DNA from: Herbaspirillum sp. LeCh32-8
GTDB taxonomy: Bacteria; Pseudomonadota; Gammaproteobacteria; Burkholderiales; Burkholderiaceae_D
Assembly (NCBI RefSeq): GCF_017814915.1
Contig: NZ_JAGIPZ010000021.1
Location: forward strand, 1 to 44,496
Direction: 5' to 3'
DNA: 44,496 bases
The position numbers and the translations under genes are program-made. Within the stretch, counting starts at the first letter, position 1, and each line of letters opens with the position of its first letter. Of the stretch, positions 1-7,124 are shown one piece after another. The notes beneath the pieces are model-generated. The model was not told where the DNA came from. It made no database searches and worked only from the letters and a program-made list of their open reading frames with translations.

Positions 1-122
1 TCGCCGTGCGCAAAGTTGATCAGGTTCAGCACGCCGTACACCATCGTGTAACCCAACGCGATCAGCGCATACATGCTCCCTAGCACCAATCCGTTGATGA
101 TCTGCTGGATGAAAATGTCCAT
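1..122 (-). CDS. livH: branched-chain amino acid ABC transporter permease, LivH type (N-terminal part only)
   Basis: Only the first 40 codons lie in the window; the gene runs off the left edge. The translation begins [20 protein letters not shown] and continues through [19 protein letters not shown], the characteristic first membrane segment and NFAHG motif of LivH, one of the two inner-membrane permeases of the high-affinity leucine/isoleucine/valine importer. The ATG is at 122-120 and a GAAGAG ribosome-binding sequence lies about 6 bases upstream. LivM, LivG, LivF and the binding protein would be expected beyond the left edge, but that is inference. The substrate could also be urea or another amide, because UrtB permeases share this N-terminal pattern. 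Confidence 0.85.
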   Translation of the reverse strand, partial: MDIFIQQIINGLVLGSMYALIALGYTMVYGVLNLINFAHG

Positions 123-510
123 GGATAACTCTTCACTCTGAAATGATGAAAAATGTCGGGGCGATGAGGCCGCCGACAAAACCTGCAGATGAGCAAAATT
201 CGTTCCCGCCTGCCAGGATGACCGTCTCAGGTCTTCATAAAAAGACCATTGCCAATCCTGCGCGATCGGATACGCCAGGCAGGGAATAAAAGAGGAAATC
301 GCTTCAGCCGCTATCGCCGCGGATGCGCACGATGCGCTTGAGGCTGGAATGCCGGATAGGCCGACAGCTGCCGGTGGGCATGTGGACTTGCATGTGGGTG
401 CTCCCTGTCTCCTGTTACGCCGCTGGTGCGGCGTGGCGCCCTGCCTGCGTACAACTGCGGCGGGCTTGCGCGTGCCTGCCTGGTGGGTGGCACGTCAATA
501 TTGGTGCGGA

Positions 511-538
511 ATTATACGCAGAACGGACGCACAATCTA
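511..538 (-). promoter_or_regulatory. candidate promoter for the livH transcript
   Basis: On the minus strand a perfect TATAAT -10 hexamer (complement of 511-516) is preceded, after 16 bases, by TAGATT (533-538), a poor -35. It is the best -10 match in this gap and points at livH, which starts about 390 bases downstream. The weak -35 keeps confidence low. Confidence 0.35.
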
Positions 539-620
539 GACAAAAGACGAGGCTGTTACATAAGAATTGCGGTAAGACCAATCAATTCCGTGGCTTTCAT
601 GCAGCAGGGATCGCAGAAAT

Positions 621-650
621 GAAAAAGGCTTGCATCCGCAAGCCTTTTCC
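621..650 (-). terminator. intrinsic terminator downstream of ispH
   Basis: A hairpin with arms AAAAAGGCTTGC and GCAAGCCTTTT around an ATCC loop, flanked by A and T runs, lies about 35 bases beyond the ispH stop codon. The flanking runs would let it work in both directions, but only the minus-strand fkpB-ispH unit ends here. Confidence 0.8.
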
Positions 651-685
651 TGCAATCAAGCCTTTCGGCGACGCGCCGCCGAAGA

Positions 686-1645
686 TCAGGCGCTTTCCGC
701 CGTGGCGCGTGCGCCCAGGCCCTTGGGCAGCGGGAAGGTGACGTTTTCCTCGATGCCGTCGAGTACACGCACGCTGCGCGAGCCGATTTCCTTCAATCGG
801 TCGATCACGGCCTGCACCAGCACCTCGGGCGCCGAGGCGCCGGCGGTCACGCCGATGCGTTGCTTGCCGGCCACCCACTCGGGCTGGATCAGCGCGGCGT
901 TGTCGATCATGAAGGCGGGCACGCCTTTCTTCTCGGCCAGCTCGCGCAGGCGGTTGGAGTTGGAGCTGTTGGGGCTGCCGACCACGATCACCACATCCAC
1001 CTGCGGCGCCATGAACTTCACCGCTTCCTGGCGATTGGTGGTGGCATAGCAGATGTCGCCCTTCTTCGGTTCGGCAATCGCCGGGAAGCGCTGGCGCAGG
1101 GCGGCGATGATCTCGGCAGTGTCGTCCACCGACAGCGTGGTCTGCGACACGTAGGCCAGCAGCTCGGGATCAGCGACCTGCAGGCTCAGCACGTCGTCCA
1201 CGGTTTCCACCAGGTGCATGCCTGCTTCGGTCTGGCCCATGGTGCCTTCGACCTCGGGGTGACCGGCGTGGCCGATCATGATGATCTCGCGCCCCTCGCG
1301 GCGCATCTTGGCCACTTCCATATGGACCTTGGTCACCAGCGGGCAGGTGGCGTCGAACACGGTCAGGCCGCGCTCGGCGGCTTCCGCCTGGATCGCCTTG
1401 GAGACGCCGTGGGCCGAAAAGATGACGGTATTGCCGGCCGGGACGTCGGCCAGCTCTTCGATGAACACCGCGCCCTTGGCGCGCAGGTCGCTGACCACGT
1501 AGGCGTTGTGCACGATCTCGTGGCGCACGTAGATGGGCGCGCCGAACTGCTGCAGCGCGCGCTCGACGATCTCAATGGCGCGGTCGACGCCGGCGCAAAA
1601 GCCGCGCGGCTGTGCGAGCAGGATTTCGGATTCCGCTTTATCCAT
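686..1645 (-). CDS. ispH: 4-hydroxy-3-methylbut-2-enyl diphosphate reductase
   Basis: IspH (LytB) is the last enzyme of the methylerythritol phosphate pathway. It reduces HMBPP to isopentenyl and dimethylallyl diphosphate with a [4Fe-4S] cluster in the cytosol. The 319-residue protein has the three cluster cysteines in their family contexts: GFCAGVDRA (C17), FDATCPLV (about C101) and ICYATTNRQ (about C202). It also has the HEIVHN and [11 protein letters not shown] substrate-binding segments and SSNSNRL near the C-terminus. Length is normal for the family. The ATG at 1645 has AAGGAAG five bases upstream. It follows fkpB by 56 bases on the same strand, the fkpB-ispH pairing known from enterobacteria, and ends at a terminator. 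Confidence 0.98.
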   Translation of the reverse strand: MDKAESEILLAQPRGFCAGVDRAIEIVERALQQFGAPIYVRHEIVHNAYVVSDLRAKGAVFIEELADVPAGNTVIFSAHGVSKAIQAEAAERGLTVFDATCPLVTKVHMEVAKMRREGREIIMIGHAGHPEVEGTMGQTEAGMHLVETVDDVLSLQVADPELLAYVSQTTLSVDDTAEIIAALRQRFPAIAEPKKGDICYATTNRQEAVKFMAPQVDVVIVVGSPNSSNSNRLRELAEKKGVPAFMIDNAALIQPEWVAGKQRIGVTAGASAPEVLVQAVIDRLKEIGSRSVRVLDGIEENVTFPLPKGLGARATAESA

Positions 1646-1701
1646 AGTGGCTTCCTTGATTCAAAACTTGTCTGGCGTTGTGCTGCTGATGTTGGACCGG
1701 A

Positions 1702-2157
1702 TCACAGAATTCCAATGATTTTCACTTCAAACTTCAGCGTCTGGCCGGCCAAAGGGTGATTGAAATCGAAGATGGCCCCATCATCGTCGATCGACCGGAT
1801 GATGCCGGCGAAACGACCGCCACCGGGCGCGGCGAAGTCCACCAGGTCGCCCACGCGGTAATCCTCGTCCATGGAAGAGTTTTCTTCCAGCGTGGCGCGC
1901 GAGATACGTTGGATCAGCTCGTCGCTGCGCTCGCCGAAAGCCTTTTCGGGCGGCAGCTCGAAGGTCTGGTGAGTGCCTTCCGGCAGGCCCAGCAGGCAAG
2001 CCTCCAGGAACGGCGCCAGCTGGCCCTGGCCGAACTGCAGCGTCGCCGGGTTTTCGTTGAAGGTGCTGACGATGTCCTCACCGTCCAGCGAAGCCAGGCG
2101 GTAATGCAGGGTGAGGTAGGCGTTGTCGTTGACGACCGGGACGGATGGGCTGGACAT
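1702..2157 (-). CDS. fkpB: FKBP-type peptidyl-prolyl cis-trans isomerase (SlpA/FkpB)
   Basis: This 151-residue protein is an SlpA-type FKBP, a cytoplasmic prolyl isomerase and chaperone. The sequence opens with an FKBP strand (YLTLHYRLASLDGEDIVSTF) and has GQGQLAPFLEACLLGL and EGTHQTFELPPEKAFGE, typical of short FKBPs. The insert-in-flap domain follows (about residues 75-125), and it ends with the DFNHPLAGQTLKFEVKI strand characteristic of SlpA. No strong Shine-Dalgarno sequence precedes the ATG at 2157. It is the upstream partner of ispH and diverges from radC, so its promoter must lie in 2158-2313. Assignment is firm; whether isomerase or chaperone activity dominates cannot be read from sequence. 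Confidence 0.95.
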   Translation of the reverse strand: MSSPSVPVVNDNAYLTLHYRLASLDGEDIVSTFNENPATLQFGQGQLAPFLEACLLGLPEGTHQTFELPPEKAFGERSDELIQRISRATLEENSSMDEDYRVGDLVDFAAPGGGRFAGIIRSIDDDGAIFDFNHPLAGQTLKFEVKIIGIL

Positions 2158-2313
2158 GAAAGGAATTCAGAGATGCACAAGAACCCGCTATTGTAAGCCA
2201 CGTTTGCCCGCCGCGTCGCGCCACAGGCGCGGCGGGCCCAGCCGGGCGCCCCGATCTTGCCGGCGCTGTTGATCCTGCTCAAGCCCCCCTCCACTTCACC
2301 TCATCATAACGAC

Positions 2314-2988
2314 ATGGCAATAACAGATTGGCCTGAAGACCAGCGCCCGCGCGAGCGCCTGATTCGCCAAGGGGCCGCCGCGCTGTCCGACGCCGAATTG
2401 CTGGCGGTGTTCCTGCGCGTCGGCGTGGCCGGCAAGAGCGCGGTCGACCTGGCGCGCGAGATGCTGCAGCGCTTCGGTTCGCTGGATGCCCTGTTCGGCG
2501 CCAGCCTGCCCAAGTTTTCAGCCATCAACGGCCTGGGTCCGGCCAAGTACGCCCAGCTGCAGGCCGTGCTGGAACTGGCCAGGCGGGCGCTGGGCGAACA
2601 GCTGGAAGACGGCGCGCTGCTCAATTCGACCCAGGCGGTCGGCCAGTACCTGAAACTGCTGTTCAAGAACAAAGGTCATGAATGCTTCATCGTGCTGTTC
2701 CTGGACGTGCGCAACCGCCTGATCTCGACCGAGGAAATGTTTCGCGGCACGCTGAGCCAGGCCAGCGTCTACCCGCGCGAAGTGGTCAAGGCGGCGCTGG
2801 CGCGCAACGCCGCAGCGGTGATCCTGGCGCACAACCACCCTTCCGGCGATCCCCGCCCCAGCCAGGCGGACGTGGAACTGACCGCGATGCTGAAACAGGC
2901 GCTGGGACTGGTTGAGGTACAGGTGCTGGACCATTTCGTGGTGGCGGGAACACGCACGCACTCCTTTGCGGAGCACGGCCAAATGTGA
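2314..2988 (+). CDS. radC: RadC family JAMM/MPN-type protein
   Basis: RadC proteins combine an N-terminal helix-hairpin-helix region with a C-terminal JAMM (MPN+) metalloprotease-like domain. Despite the name, a direct role in DNA repair is doubtful. The start was placed at the ATG at 2314 because the protein then begins [16 protein letters not shown], the usual family beginning; an upstream in-frame start at 2257 would add 19 atypical residues. The 224-residue product has the HhH segment [13 protein letters not shown] (about 70-82) and the JAMM signature [15 protein letters not shown], with H173, H175 and D179 as likely zinc ligands. There is no clear Shine-Dalgarno sequence. It is followed by the promoter region of rpmB. 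Confidence 0.96.
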   Translation: MAITDWPEDQRPRERLIRQGAAALSDAELLAVFLRVGVAGKSAVDLAREMLQRFGSLDALFGASLPKFSAINGLGPAKYAQLQAVLELARRALGEQLEDGALLNSTQAVGQYLKLLFKNKGHECFIVLFLDVRNRLISTEEMFRGTLSQASVYPREVVKAALARNAAAVILAHNHPSGDPRPSQADVELTAMLKQALGLVEVQVLDHFVVAGTRTHSFAEHGQM

Positions 2989-3076
2989 GACCGACGCTCA
3001 GCAATCGCACGTAAGTCCTTGTTGGAAAGGGGATTTTTTGCAGAAAACCGTTTAGTGCGAAGGTGCCTGGCGCAAA

Positions 3077-3092
3077 TTGTTAAATTTAACAA
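3077..3092. promoter_or_regulatory. 16-bp perfect palindrome upstream of rpmB
   Basis: TTGTTAAATTTAACAA reads the same on both strands. It sits 33 bases upstream of the rpmB -35 hexamer and 88 bases after the radC stop, in an AT-rich patch of an otherwise GC-rich region. The position suits an operator or an UP-like element; no known regulator can be named from the sequence. Confidence 0.4.
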
Positions 3093-3125
3093 AAATACAA
3101 AGACACCATTTTTTTCTGCAAGTCA

Positions 3126-3154
3126 TTGAAAAATCAATGTTTTTTCCCTATACT
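3126..3154 (+). promoter_or_regulatory. sigma-70 promoter of rpmB-rpmG
   Basis: TTGAAA (3126-3131), a 17-base spacer and TATACT (3149-3154) form a near-consensus promoter. Transcription would start near 3161, about 35 bases before the rpmB ATG. AT-rich sequence upstream could act as an UP element, as expected for a ribosomal protein operon. Confidence 0.85.
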
Positions 3155-3195
3155 CTCGTTTTTCCCAAATTCGGAAATTTTTAAGGAGTACTAAC

Positions 3196-3432
3196 ATGGC
3201 ACGTGTCTGCCAAGTCACCGGGAAGGGGCCGATGGTCGGCAACAACGTTTCCCATGCAAACAACAAGACCAAGCGTCGTTTCCTGCCGAACCTGCAGAAT
3301 CGTCGTATTTTCGTCGAATCCGAGAACCGCTGGGTTTCGCTGCGTTTGTCCAACGCCGGCCTGCGCGTGATCGACAAGATCGGCATCGATGCCGTCCTGG
3401 CCGATCTGCGTGCTCGCGGCGAAAAAGTCTAA
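3196..3432 (+). CDS. rpmB: 50S ribosomal protein L28
   Basis: L28 is a small basic protein of the large ribosomal subunit. The 78-residue sequence starts [20 protein letters not shown] and contains [17 protein letters not shown] and [16 protein letters not shown], all strongly conserved in bacterial L28. The length is exactly that of the family. AAGGAG lies seven bases upstream of the ATG, and the promoter described at 3126 drives it. rpmG follows after 24 bases on the same transcript, the standard rpmB-rpmG arrangement of proteobacteria. Confidence 0.99.
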   Translation: MARVCQVTGKGPMVGNNVSHANNKTKRRFLPNLQNRRIFVESENRWVSLRLSNAGLRVIDKIGIDAVLADLRARGEKV

Positions 3433-3456
3433 CTAGCAGAGTAAAGGAAATCTATC

Positions 3457-3624
3457 ATGGCGAAATCCGGCCGCGACAAAATCAAACTGGAGTCGACCGC
3501 AGGTACTGGTCACTTCTACACCACCACCAAGAACAAGCGTACTACGCCCGAAAAGATCACCATCATGAAGTTCGATCCCAAGGCTCGTAAGCACGTCGAA
3601 TACAAAGAGACCAAGATCAAGTAA
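3457..3624 (+). CDS. rpmG: 50S ribosomal protein L33
   Basis: The 55-residue frame beginning [20 protein letters not shown] continues through [14 protein letters not shown] and ends in [10 protein letters not shown], the typical L33 sequence and length. It is the cysteine-free form that does not bind zinc. AAAGGAAA lies just upstream of the ATG. It is co-transcribed with rpmB and followed 24 bases later by a strong terminator. Confidence 0.98.
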   Translation: MAKSGRDKIKLESTAGTGHFYTTTKNKRTTPEKITIMKFDPKARKHVEYKETKIK

Positions 3625-3648
3625 TTGATCCCTCTCTTGGTGATGAAG

Positions 3649-3674
3649 AACCCCGCTCTGGCGGGGTTTTTTAT
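3649..3674 (+). terminator. intrinsic terminator of rpmB-rpmG
   Basis: AACCCCGC and GCGGGGTT pair around a TCTG loop and are followed directly by a T run (TTTTATT). It lies 24 bases after the rpmG stop codon. Confidence 0.9.
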
Positions 3675-3698
3675 TGCCTGCGCGGCACGATGAACGAC

Positions 3699-3726
3699 GC
3701 CGGGTTCCGGCCTGCGCCGGAACGAC
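3699..3726 (+). repeat. dispersed structured repeat, copy 1
   Basis: A 28-base unit (GCCGGG...CGGAACGAC) forms a GTTCCGG/CCGGAAC hairpin. It matches, in inverted orientation, the unit at 3771-3798 at 23 of 28 positions. It resembles the short intergenic repeats that are abundant in many betaproteobacterial genomes. Confidence 0.6.
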
Positions 3727-3770
3727 AAGGAAGAGGCGCTCAATCTCCCGATGGCCGATTTTCCGTACTC

Positions 3771-3798
3771 GTCGTCCCGGTGCGGGCCGGGACCCAGC
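3771..3798 (-). repeat. dispersed structured repeat, copy 2 (inverted)
   Basis: Reverse complement of the copy 1 type, with five differences. Two of these (copy 1 positions 8 and 23) fall in paired stem positions and change a T-A pair to C-G, giving a GTCCCGG/CCGGGAC stem. A third, partial copy lies at the right edge of the window. Confidence 0.6.
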
Positions 3799-3842
3799 AT
3801 CGCTGCATTGACCGCGAAACGGCATAAGACGCCGGATAAACA

Positions 3843-3874
3843 AAAACCCCGCAGACGTCCATCTGCGGGGTTTT
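3843..3874 (-). terminator. bidirectional terminator after the desaturase gene
   Basis: AAAACCCCGCAGA and TCTGCGGGGTTTT form a perfect 13-bp stem with a six-base loop. T runs on both strands allow termination either way. It lies about 45 bases past the desaturase stop. Confidence 0.88.
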
Positions 3875-3919
3875 GTCTTTCATCCACCAGCCGCACCGGC
3901 CCTGTGGACAAGATAAGGA

Positions 3920-5116
3920 TCAGGCGTAGCTGCGCAGGCGCAGTGCGAACTCGCGCAAGGCCTTGATGCCGGAGGCTTCAGCGCGTGCGCACCAGTCTTG
4001 CAGTTGCTGCAGCAGTTGCTCGCGGGTCGAATGCGAACGCTCCCAAATGGCGCCCAGCTCGACACGCATCTCGTGCATGGTCTGCAGCGCCTTGCTGTGG
4101 GCGAACAGCTCGGACAGTTGTTGCTTCTGGCCGTCTTCCAGCTTGGCCGGCTCGCGCTGCAGCAGCTTCTTGGAGGACTTCAGGAAGCGCGATTCCAGCT
4201 TGGCCTTTTCGATCAGATGGTCCAGCTCGTCCTTCCAGGCATCCTTGACCGAGCGAGCGTACTTGGCGGTCACGTCGTAGCGGTTGGAAATCACCGACTG
4301 CAGGGTGTCCAGGTCGATCACGGCCTTCTTGCTGTCGAACTTCGGCACCGGGGCGACCTTCTTCACCTTGGCCAGGCCGAAGGTTTCCAGAATGCGGATG
4401 TACATCCAGCCGATGTCGAATTCATACCACTTGGCCGAGAACTTGGCCGAGGTGCCGAAGGTGTGGTGGTTGTTGTGCATTTCCTCGCCGCCGATGATGA
4501 TGCCGATCGGGAACAGGTTGGTCGCGGCGTCGTTGCAGTCGTAGTTGCGATAGCCCCAGAAGTGACCCAGGCCGTTGACCACGCCGGCCGCCCAGAACGG
4601 GATCCAGGCCATTTGCACCGCCCACACGGCCAGGCCGATGGCGCCGAACAGCAGCACGTCGATGATCAGCATGATGCCCACACCCTGCCAGCCGTACTTG
4701 CTGTAGATATTGTGCTCGAGCCAGTCATCCGGGGTGCCATGACCGAATTTTTCCATGGTCTCGGCATTCTTGGACTCTTCGCGATACAGCTCGGCGCCCT
4801 GCCACATCACCTTGTTGATGCCGCGGGTCTGCGGGCTGTGCGGATCTTCTTCGGTCTCGCACTTGGCGTGGTGCTTGCGGTGGATGGCGGCCCATTCCTT
4901 GGTCACCATGCCGGTCGTCATCCACAGCCACAGACGGAAGAAGTGGCTGGGGATCGCGTGCAGTTCGAGCGCGCGATGCGCTTGGCAACGATGCAGGTAG
5001 AGTGTCACGCCCACGATGGTGATGTGGGTCATCACCAATGTGTAAATGACAATCTGCCAACCGCTCGCGTGCAGCAAGCCGTTGGCAACAAAGTCGAGGA
5101 TCGCATCTAAAGTCAT
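3920..5116 (-). CDS. acyl-CoA/acyl-lipid desaturase with C-terminal extension
   Basis: Membrane di-iron desaturase, probably introducing a delta-9 double bond into fatty acyl chains. The three histidine boxes are complete: HRCQAHR (H42, H47), HRKHH (H79, H82, H83) and HNNHH (H214, H217, H218). Hydrophobic spans lie at about 21-40, 58-72 and 145-185. The catalytic part ends near residue 255. An extra 137-residue, charged, helical tail follows (262-398) that the simplest desaturases lack. It ends LQDWCARAEASGIKALREFA, which recalls the C-terminus of ISL3-type transposases. I chose the ATG at 5116 over the GTG one codon earlier because GGAG then sits five bases away. It follows mscS by 68 bases; a TACAAT (complement of 5198-5203) may give it its own promoter. 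Confidence 0.9.
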   Translation of the reverse strand: MTLDAILDFVANGLLHASGWQIVIYTLVMTHITIVGVTLYLHRCQAHRALELHAIPSHFFRLWLWMTTGMVTKEWAAIHRKHHAKCETEEDPHSPQTRGINKVMWQGAELYREESKNAETMEKFGHGTPDDWLEHNIYSKYGWQGVGIMLIIDVLLFGAIGLAVWAVQMAWIPFWAAGVVNGLGHFWGYRNYDCNDAATNLFPIGIIIGGEEMHNNHHTFGTSAKFSAKWYEFDIGWMYIRILETFGLAKVKKVAPVPKFDSKKAVIDLDTLQSVISNRYDVTAKYARSVKDAWKDELDHLIEKAKLESRFLKSSKKLLQREPAKLEDGQKQQLSELFAHSKALQTMHEMRVELGAIWERSHSTREQLLQQLQDWCARAEASGIKALREFALRLRSYA

Positions 5117-5184
5117 CACTACTCCAAATAGAAAACAGCTATCGGAAAAACTAACTTGTTCCGTGAAAATGTTTTTATTTTCTT

Positions 5185-6555
5185 TTAAGTACCGCGCATT
5201 GTACGCGAATTATTCTCGTCTGGGACATTTCGGGCATCAGGATTTTCCGGAGGGACGGATTGCCGGAAGCTGCGCTCATCCATGATGCGAATATCCCGCT
5301 TGGCATGGGCCAGCTGTATCCCGTGCTGCTTGAAGGCTTTCCAGATTGCCCTGTTGACATCGGAAATCACGTTCAGACGCCCGTTTTCAGGGTCAGTGAT
5401 CCAGAACCCCAGCTCCAGATCCAGGCCGTCGGCGCCGATCTTGATCAGCAAGGCCTGCGGTGCCGTCTGCTGCGACACCCGCTGCACCCCAAGTGCGGCC
5501 TGCTCGATAATAGACAAGACGGTTTCCACATCGTCCTGATACAGAATTGTAAGCTGTGTGGACAAACGTACAATGCGATGCGTCAACGAATAGTTCTGTA
5601 CCGGATTGGAGACAAACAGTTCGTTGGGCAATACCGACTCGATGCCGTCCAGCCCTTCCAAGATGGTGTAGCGGGTGTTGATCTGGGTGACGCGACCGAA
5701 ATATTTCTCAACAGCAACCATGTCGCCGATCACCATGCTGCGCTCGAGCAGGATCACGAAGCCCGACACATAGCTGCTGGCAATCTTCTGCAGGCCCAGA
5801 CCGATACCCACGCCCAGCGCGCCGCCGAACACCGACAGCACAGTCAGGTCGATCCCCACCAGCGACAGGCTGACCAGGAAGGCGATCAGGATCAGCACCG
5901 CCTTGGTCATGCGTCCCACCACGGTGCGCAGCGAGGAATGCATGCCGCTGAATTTCATCAGCCGGTTTTCCAGCACGGCCCCGATCCACAGCGCGATGAT
6001 CAGTGTCACCAGCACCGAAGCCACCGCCTGCAGCACGGTCAGCAGCGACACCTTGTGACGCCCCAGCGGCAGCGTGGTGGTATCGAGGTAGTCGACGAAG
6101 TCCGGCCACAGGCCGGTGATCCACAACAGCACGCAGATCCACACCAGCACCGCGATCACCTTCTCCGACAGGTGCAGCAGCGCGCCCACGGTGGCGTCCT
6201 TGACGAAGATGCCGCGCAGCACGTAGAACACGAAGCGCATCGCCACCTGGGCGATGGCCAGCGGGAACATGATCTCCCACAGCGACACCGGGTGGCGCAG
6301 ATGCTTCAGGCCGTAGTAGGCGCCGGTCAGCAGCAGCAGCGCCAGCAACGGCGACAGCACGCGAGCAAAGCTCTTGACGCCGATCTGCACGACCGATTGC
6401 CCGTCGTCATCGCCGCCGAGATTGATGCTGAACATGCCGCGCAGCCAGCGCGACAGGCCGATACCGCCCAACACGCAGGCGACGATGACCAGCAGCTGGC
6501 GCAGCACGGCCATCGGCTCATAGGCCGTAAACAGCGAGAAGAAATGATCGGTCAC
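5185..6555 (-). CDS. MscS family small-conductance mechanosensitive channel
   Basis: A 456-residue inner-membrane channel that would release solutes on hypo-osmotic shock. Several N-terminal membrane helices (from about residue 16 to 235) precede the MscS core. The pore-lining helix is rich in Gly and Ala (VFGGALGVGIGLGLQKIASS) and is followed by the beta domain (ILLERSMVIGDMVAVEKYFG). The pore region lies at roughly 250-285, and a soluble C-terminal domain ends in a polar tail. It is longer than E. coli MscS (286 residues) because of extra N-terminal helices, so it is an MscS homologue rather than MscS proper. It starts with GTG at 6555, overlapping the stop of the PLD gene (GTGA), which suggests translational coupling. 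Confidence 0.93.
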   Translation of the reverse strand: MTDHFFSLFTAYEPMAVLRQLLVIVACVLGGIGLSRWLRGMFSINLGGDDDGQSVVQIGVKSFARVLSPLLALLLLTGAYYGLKHLRHPVSLWEIMFPLAIAQVAMRFVFYVLRGIFVKDATVGALLHLSEKVIAVLVWICVLLWITGLWPDFVDYLDTTTLPLGRHKVSLLTVLQAVASVLVTLIIALWIGAVLENRLMKFSGMHSSLRTVVGRMTKAVLILIAFLVSLSLVGIDLTVLSVFGGALGVGIGLGLQKIASSYVSGFVILLERSMVIGDMVAVEKYFGRVTQINTRYTILEGLDGIESVLPNELFVSNPVQNYSLTHRIVRLSTQLTILYQDDVETVLSIIEQAALGVQRVSQQTAPQALLIKIGADGLDLELGFWITDPENGRLNVISDVNRAIWKAFKQHGIQLAHAKRDIRIMDERSFRQSVPPENPDARNVPDENNSRTMRGT

Positions 6556-7124
6556 GGCACTACCTCGGCGTCGGCGCGGTGGCGTTGCCAGTTGGCGGCA
6601 TAACGCGCCGCCAGCGGCGGATTCTTGCCCAGCACCAGGATGTTTTCAGCGTTCTTGTGCTGCGCCGACCAGGTGAAGTTGTAGCTGCCGGTGATCACGG
6701 TAGCCGACGGTAGCGCGGCATCGATCACGATCACCTTGTTATGCGCGTTGCGGTATTTCGTCTCCAGCCACACCGGCACGCCGGCCGCGCGCAGCTGCTG
6801 CAGGCGCTCGGTGGAGTTCTTGTCCAGCTGGCCGCCATCTACCAGCACGCGCACGTCAATGCCGCGTTTTTTGGCCTGCACCAGCGCATCGGTGATGGGG
6901 CGGCTGGTCAGCAGGTAGGCCTGCACCAGTACCTGCTTGCGGGCGTCGCCGAGCTGATCGACGATCAGGCCCTCGACGTCGTCCCACGGTGCAAAAGCCG
7001 CCTGCATCGTGCCCTGCGCGGCCATGGTCGCCGGCGCCGCATCCTTGCCGAATGCAGGGGCGAGCAATACGCCGGCCATCAGCGCGGACGTCAGCCCGCG
7101 CAAGACAAACCGCGGCAAGATCAA
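6552..7124 (-). CDS. secreted single-domain phospholipase D / nuclease family protein
   Basis: A 190-residue protein with one HKD motif (H128-N-K130-x4-D135) followed by ITGSYNFTWSA, the signature of single-domain PLD-superfamily proteins such as the Nuc-type endonucleases, which dimerise to build the active site. The N-terminus (VLRGLTSALMAGVLLAPAFG) looks like a signal peptide, so the protein is probably periplasmic. The best start is the TTG at 7124, which overlaps the stop of the upstream methyltransferase gene; an ATG at 7079 would cut the signal sequence. Its own stop overlaps the mscS GTG. Substrate (DNA, RNA or phospholipid) cannot be decided from sequence. Confidence 0.85.
   Translation of the reverse strand: MILPRFVLRGLTSALMAGVLLAPAFGKDAAPATMAAQGTMQAAFAPWDDVEGLIVDQLGDARKQVLVQAYLLTSRPITDALVQAKKRGIDVRVLVDGGQLDKNSTERLQQLRAAGVPVWLETKYRNAHNKVIVIDAALPSATVITGSYNFTWSAQHKNAENILVLGKNPPLAARYAANWQRHRADAEVVP

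Larger units (their letters stand above)
123..685. other. long intergenic region without a convincing gene
   Basis: About 560 bases separate the livH start from the ispH stop. Short open frames occur on both strands, but none has a family signature or a ribosome-binding site. Visible elements are a possible minus-strand promoter near 511-538, a perfect 7-bp hairpin at 417-434 (ACGCCGC-tggt-GCGGCGT), a weaker hairpin at 230-247 and the ispH terminator at 621-650. If the promoter is real, the livH transcript has an untranslated leader of about 380 bases. Confidence 0.6.

Noticed and set aside
311..741. Several 60-130 codon frames in the gap between livH and ispH
   Set aside because: They overlap each other on both strands, lack ribosome-binding sites and cross the ispH terminator; none resembles a known protein.
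5260..6603. A 447-codon plus-strand frame opposite the MscS-family gene
   Set aside because: Composition is dominated by His, Gln and Arg, typical of reverse-frame reading; no ribosome-binding site and the real gene is on the other strand.
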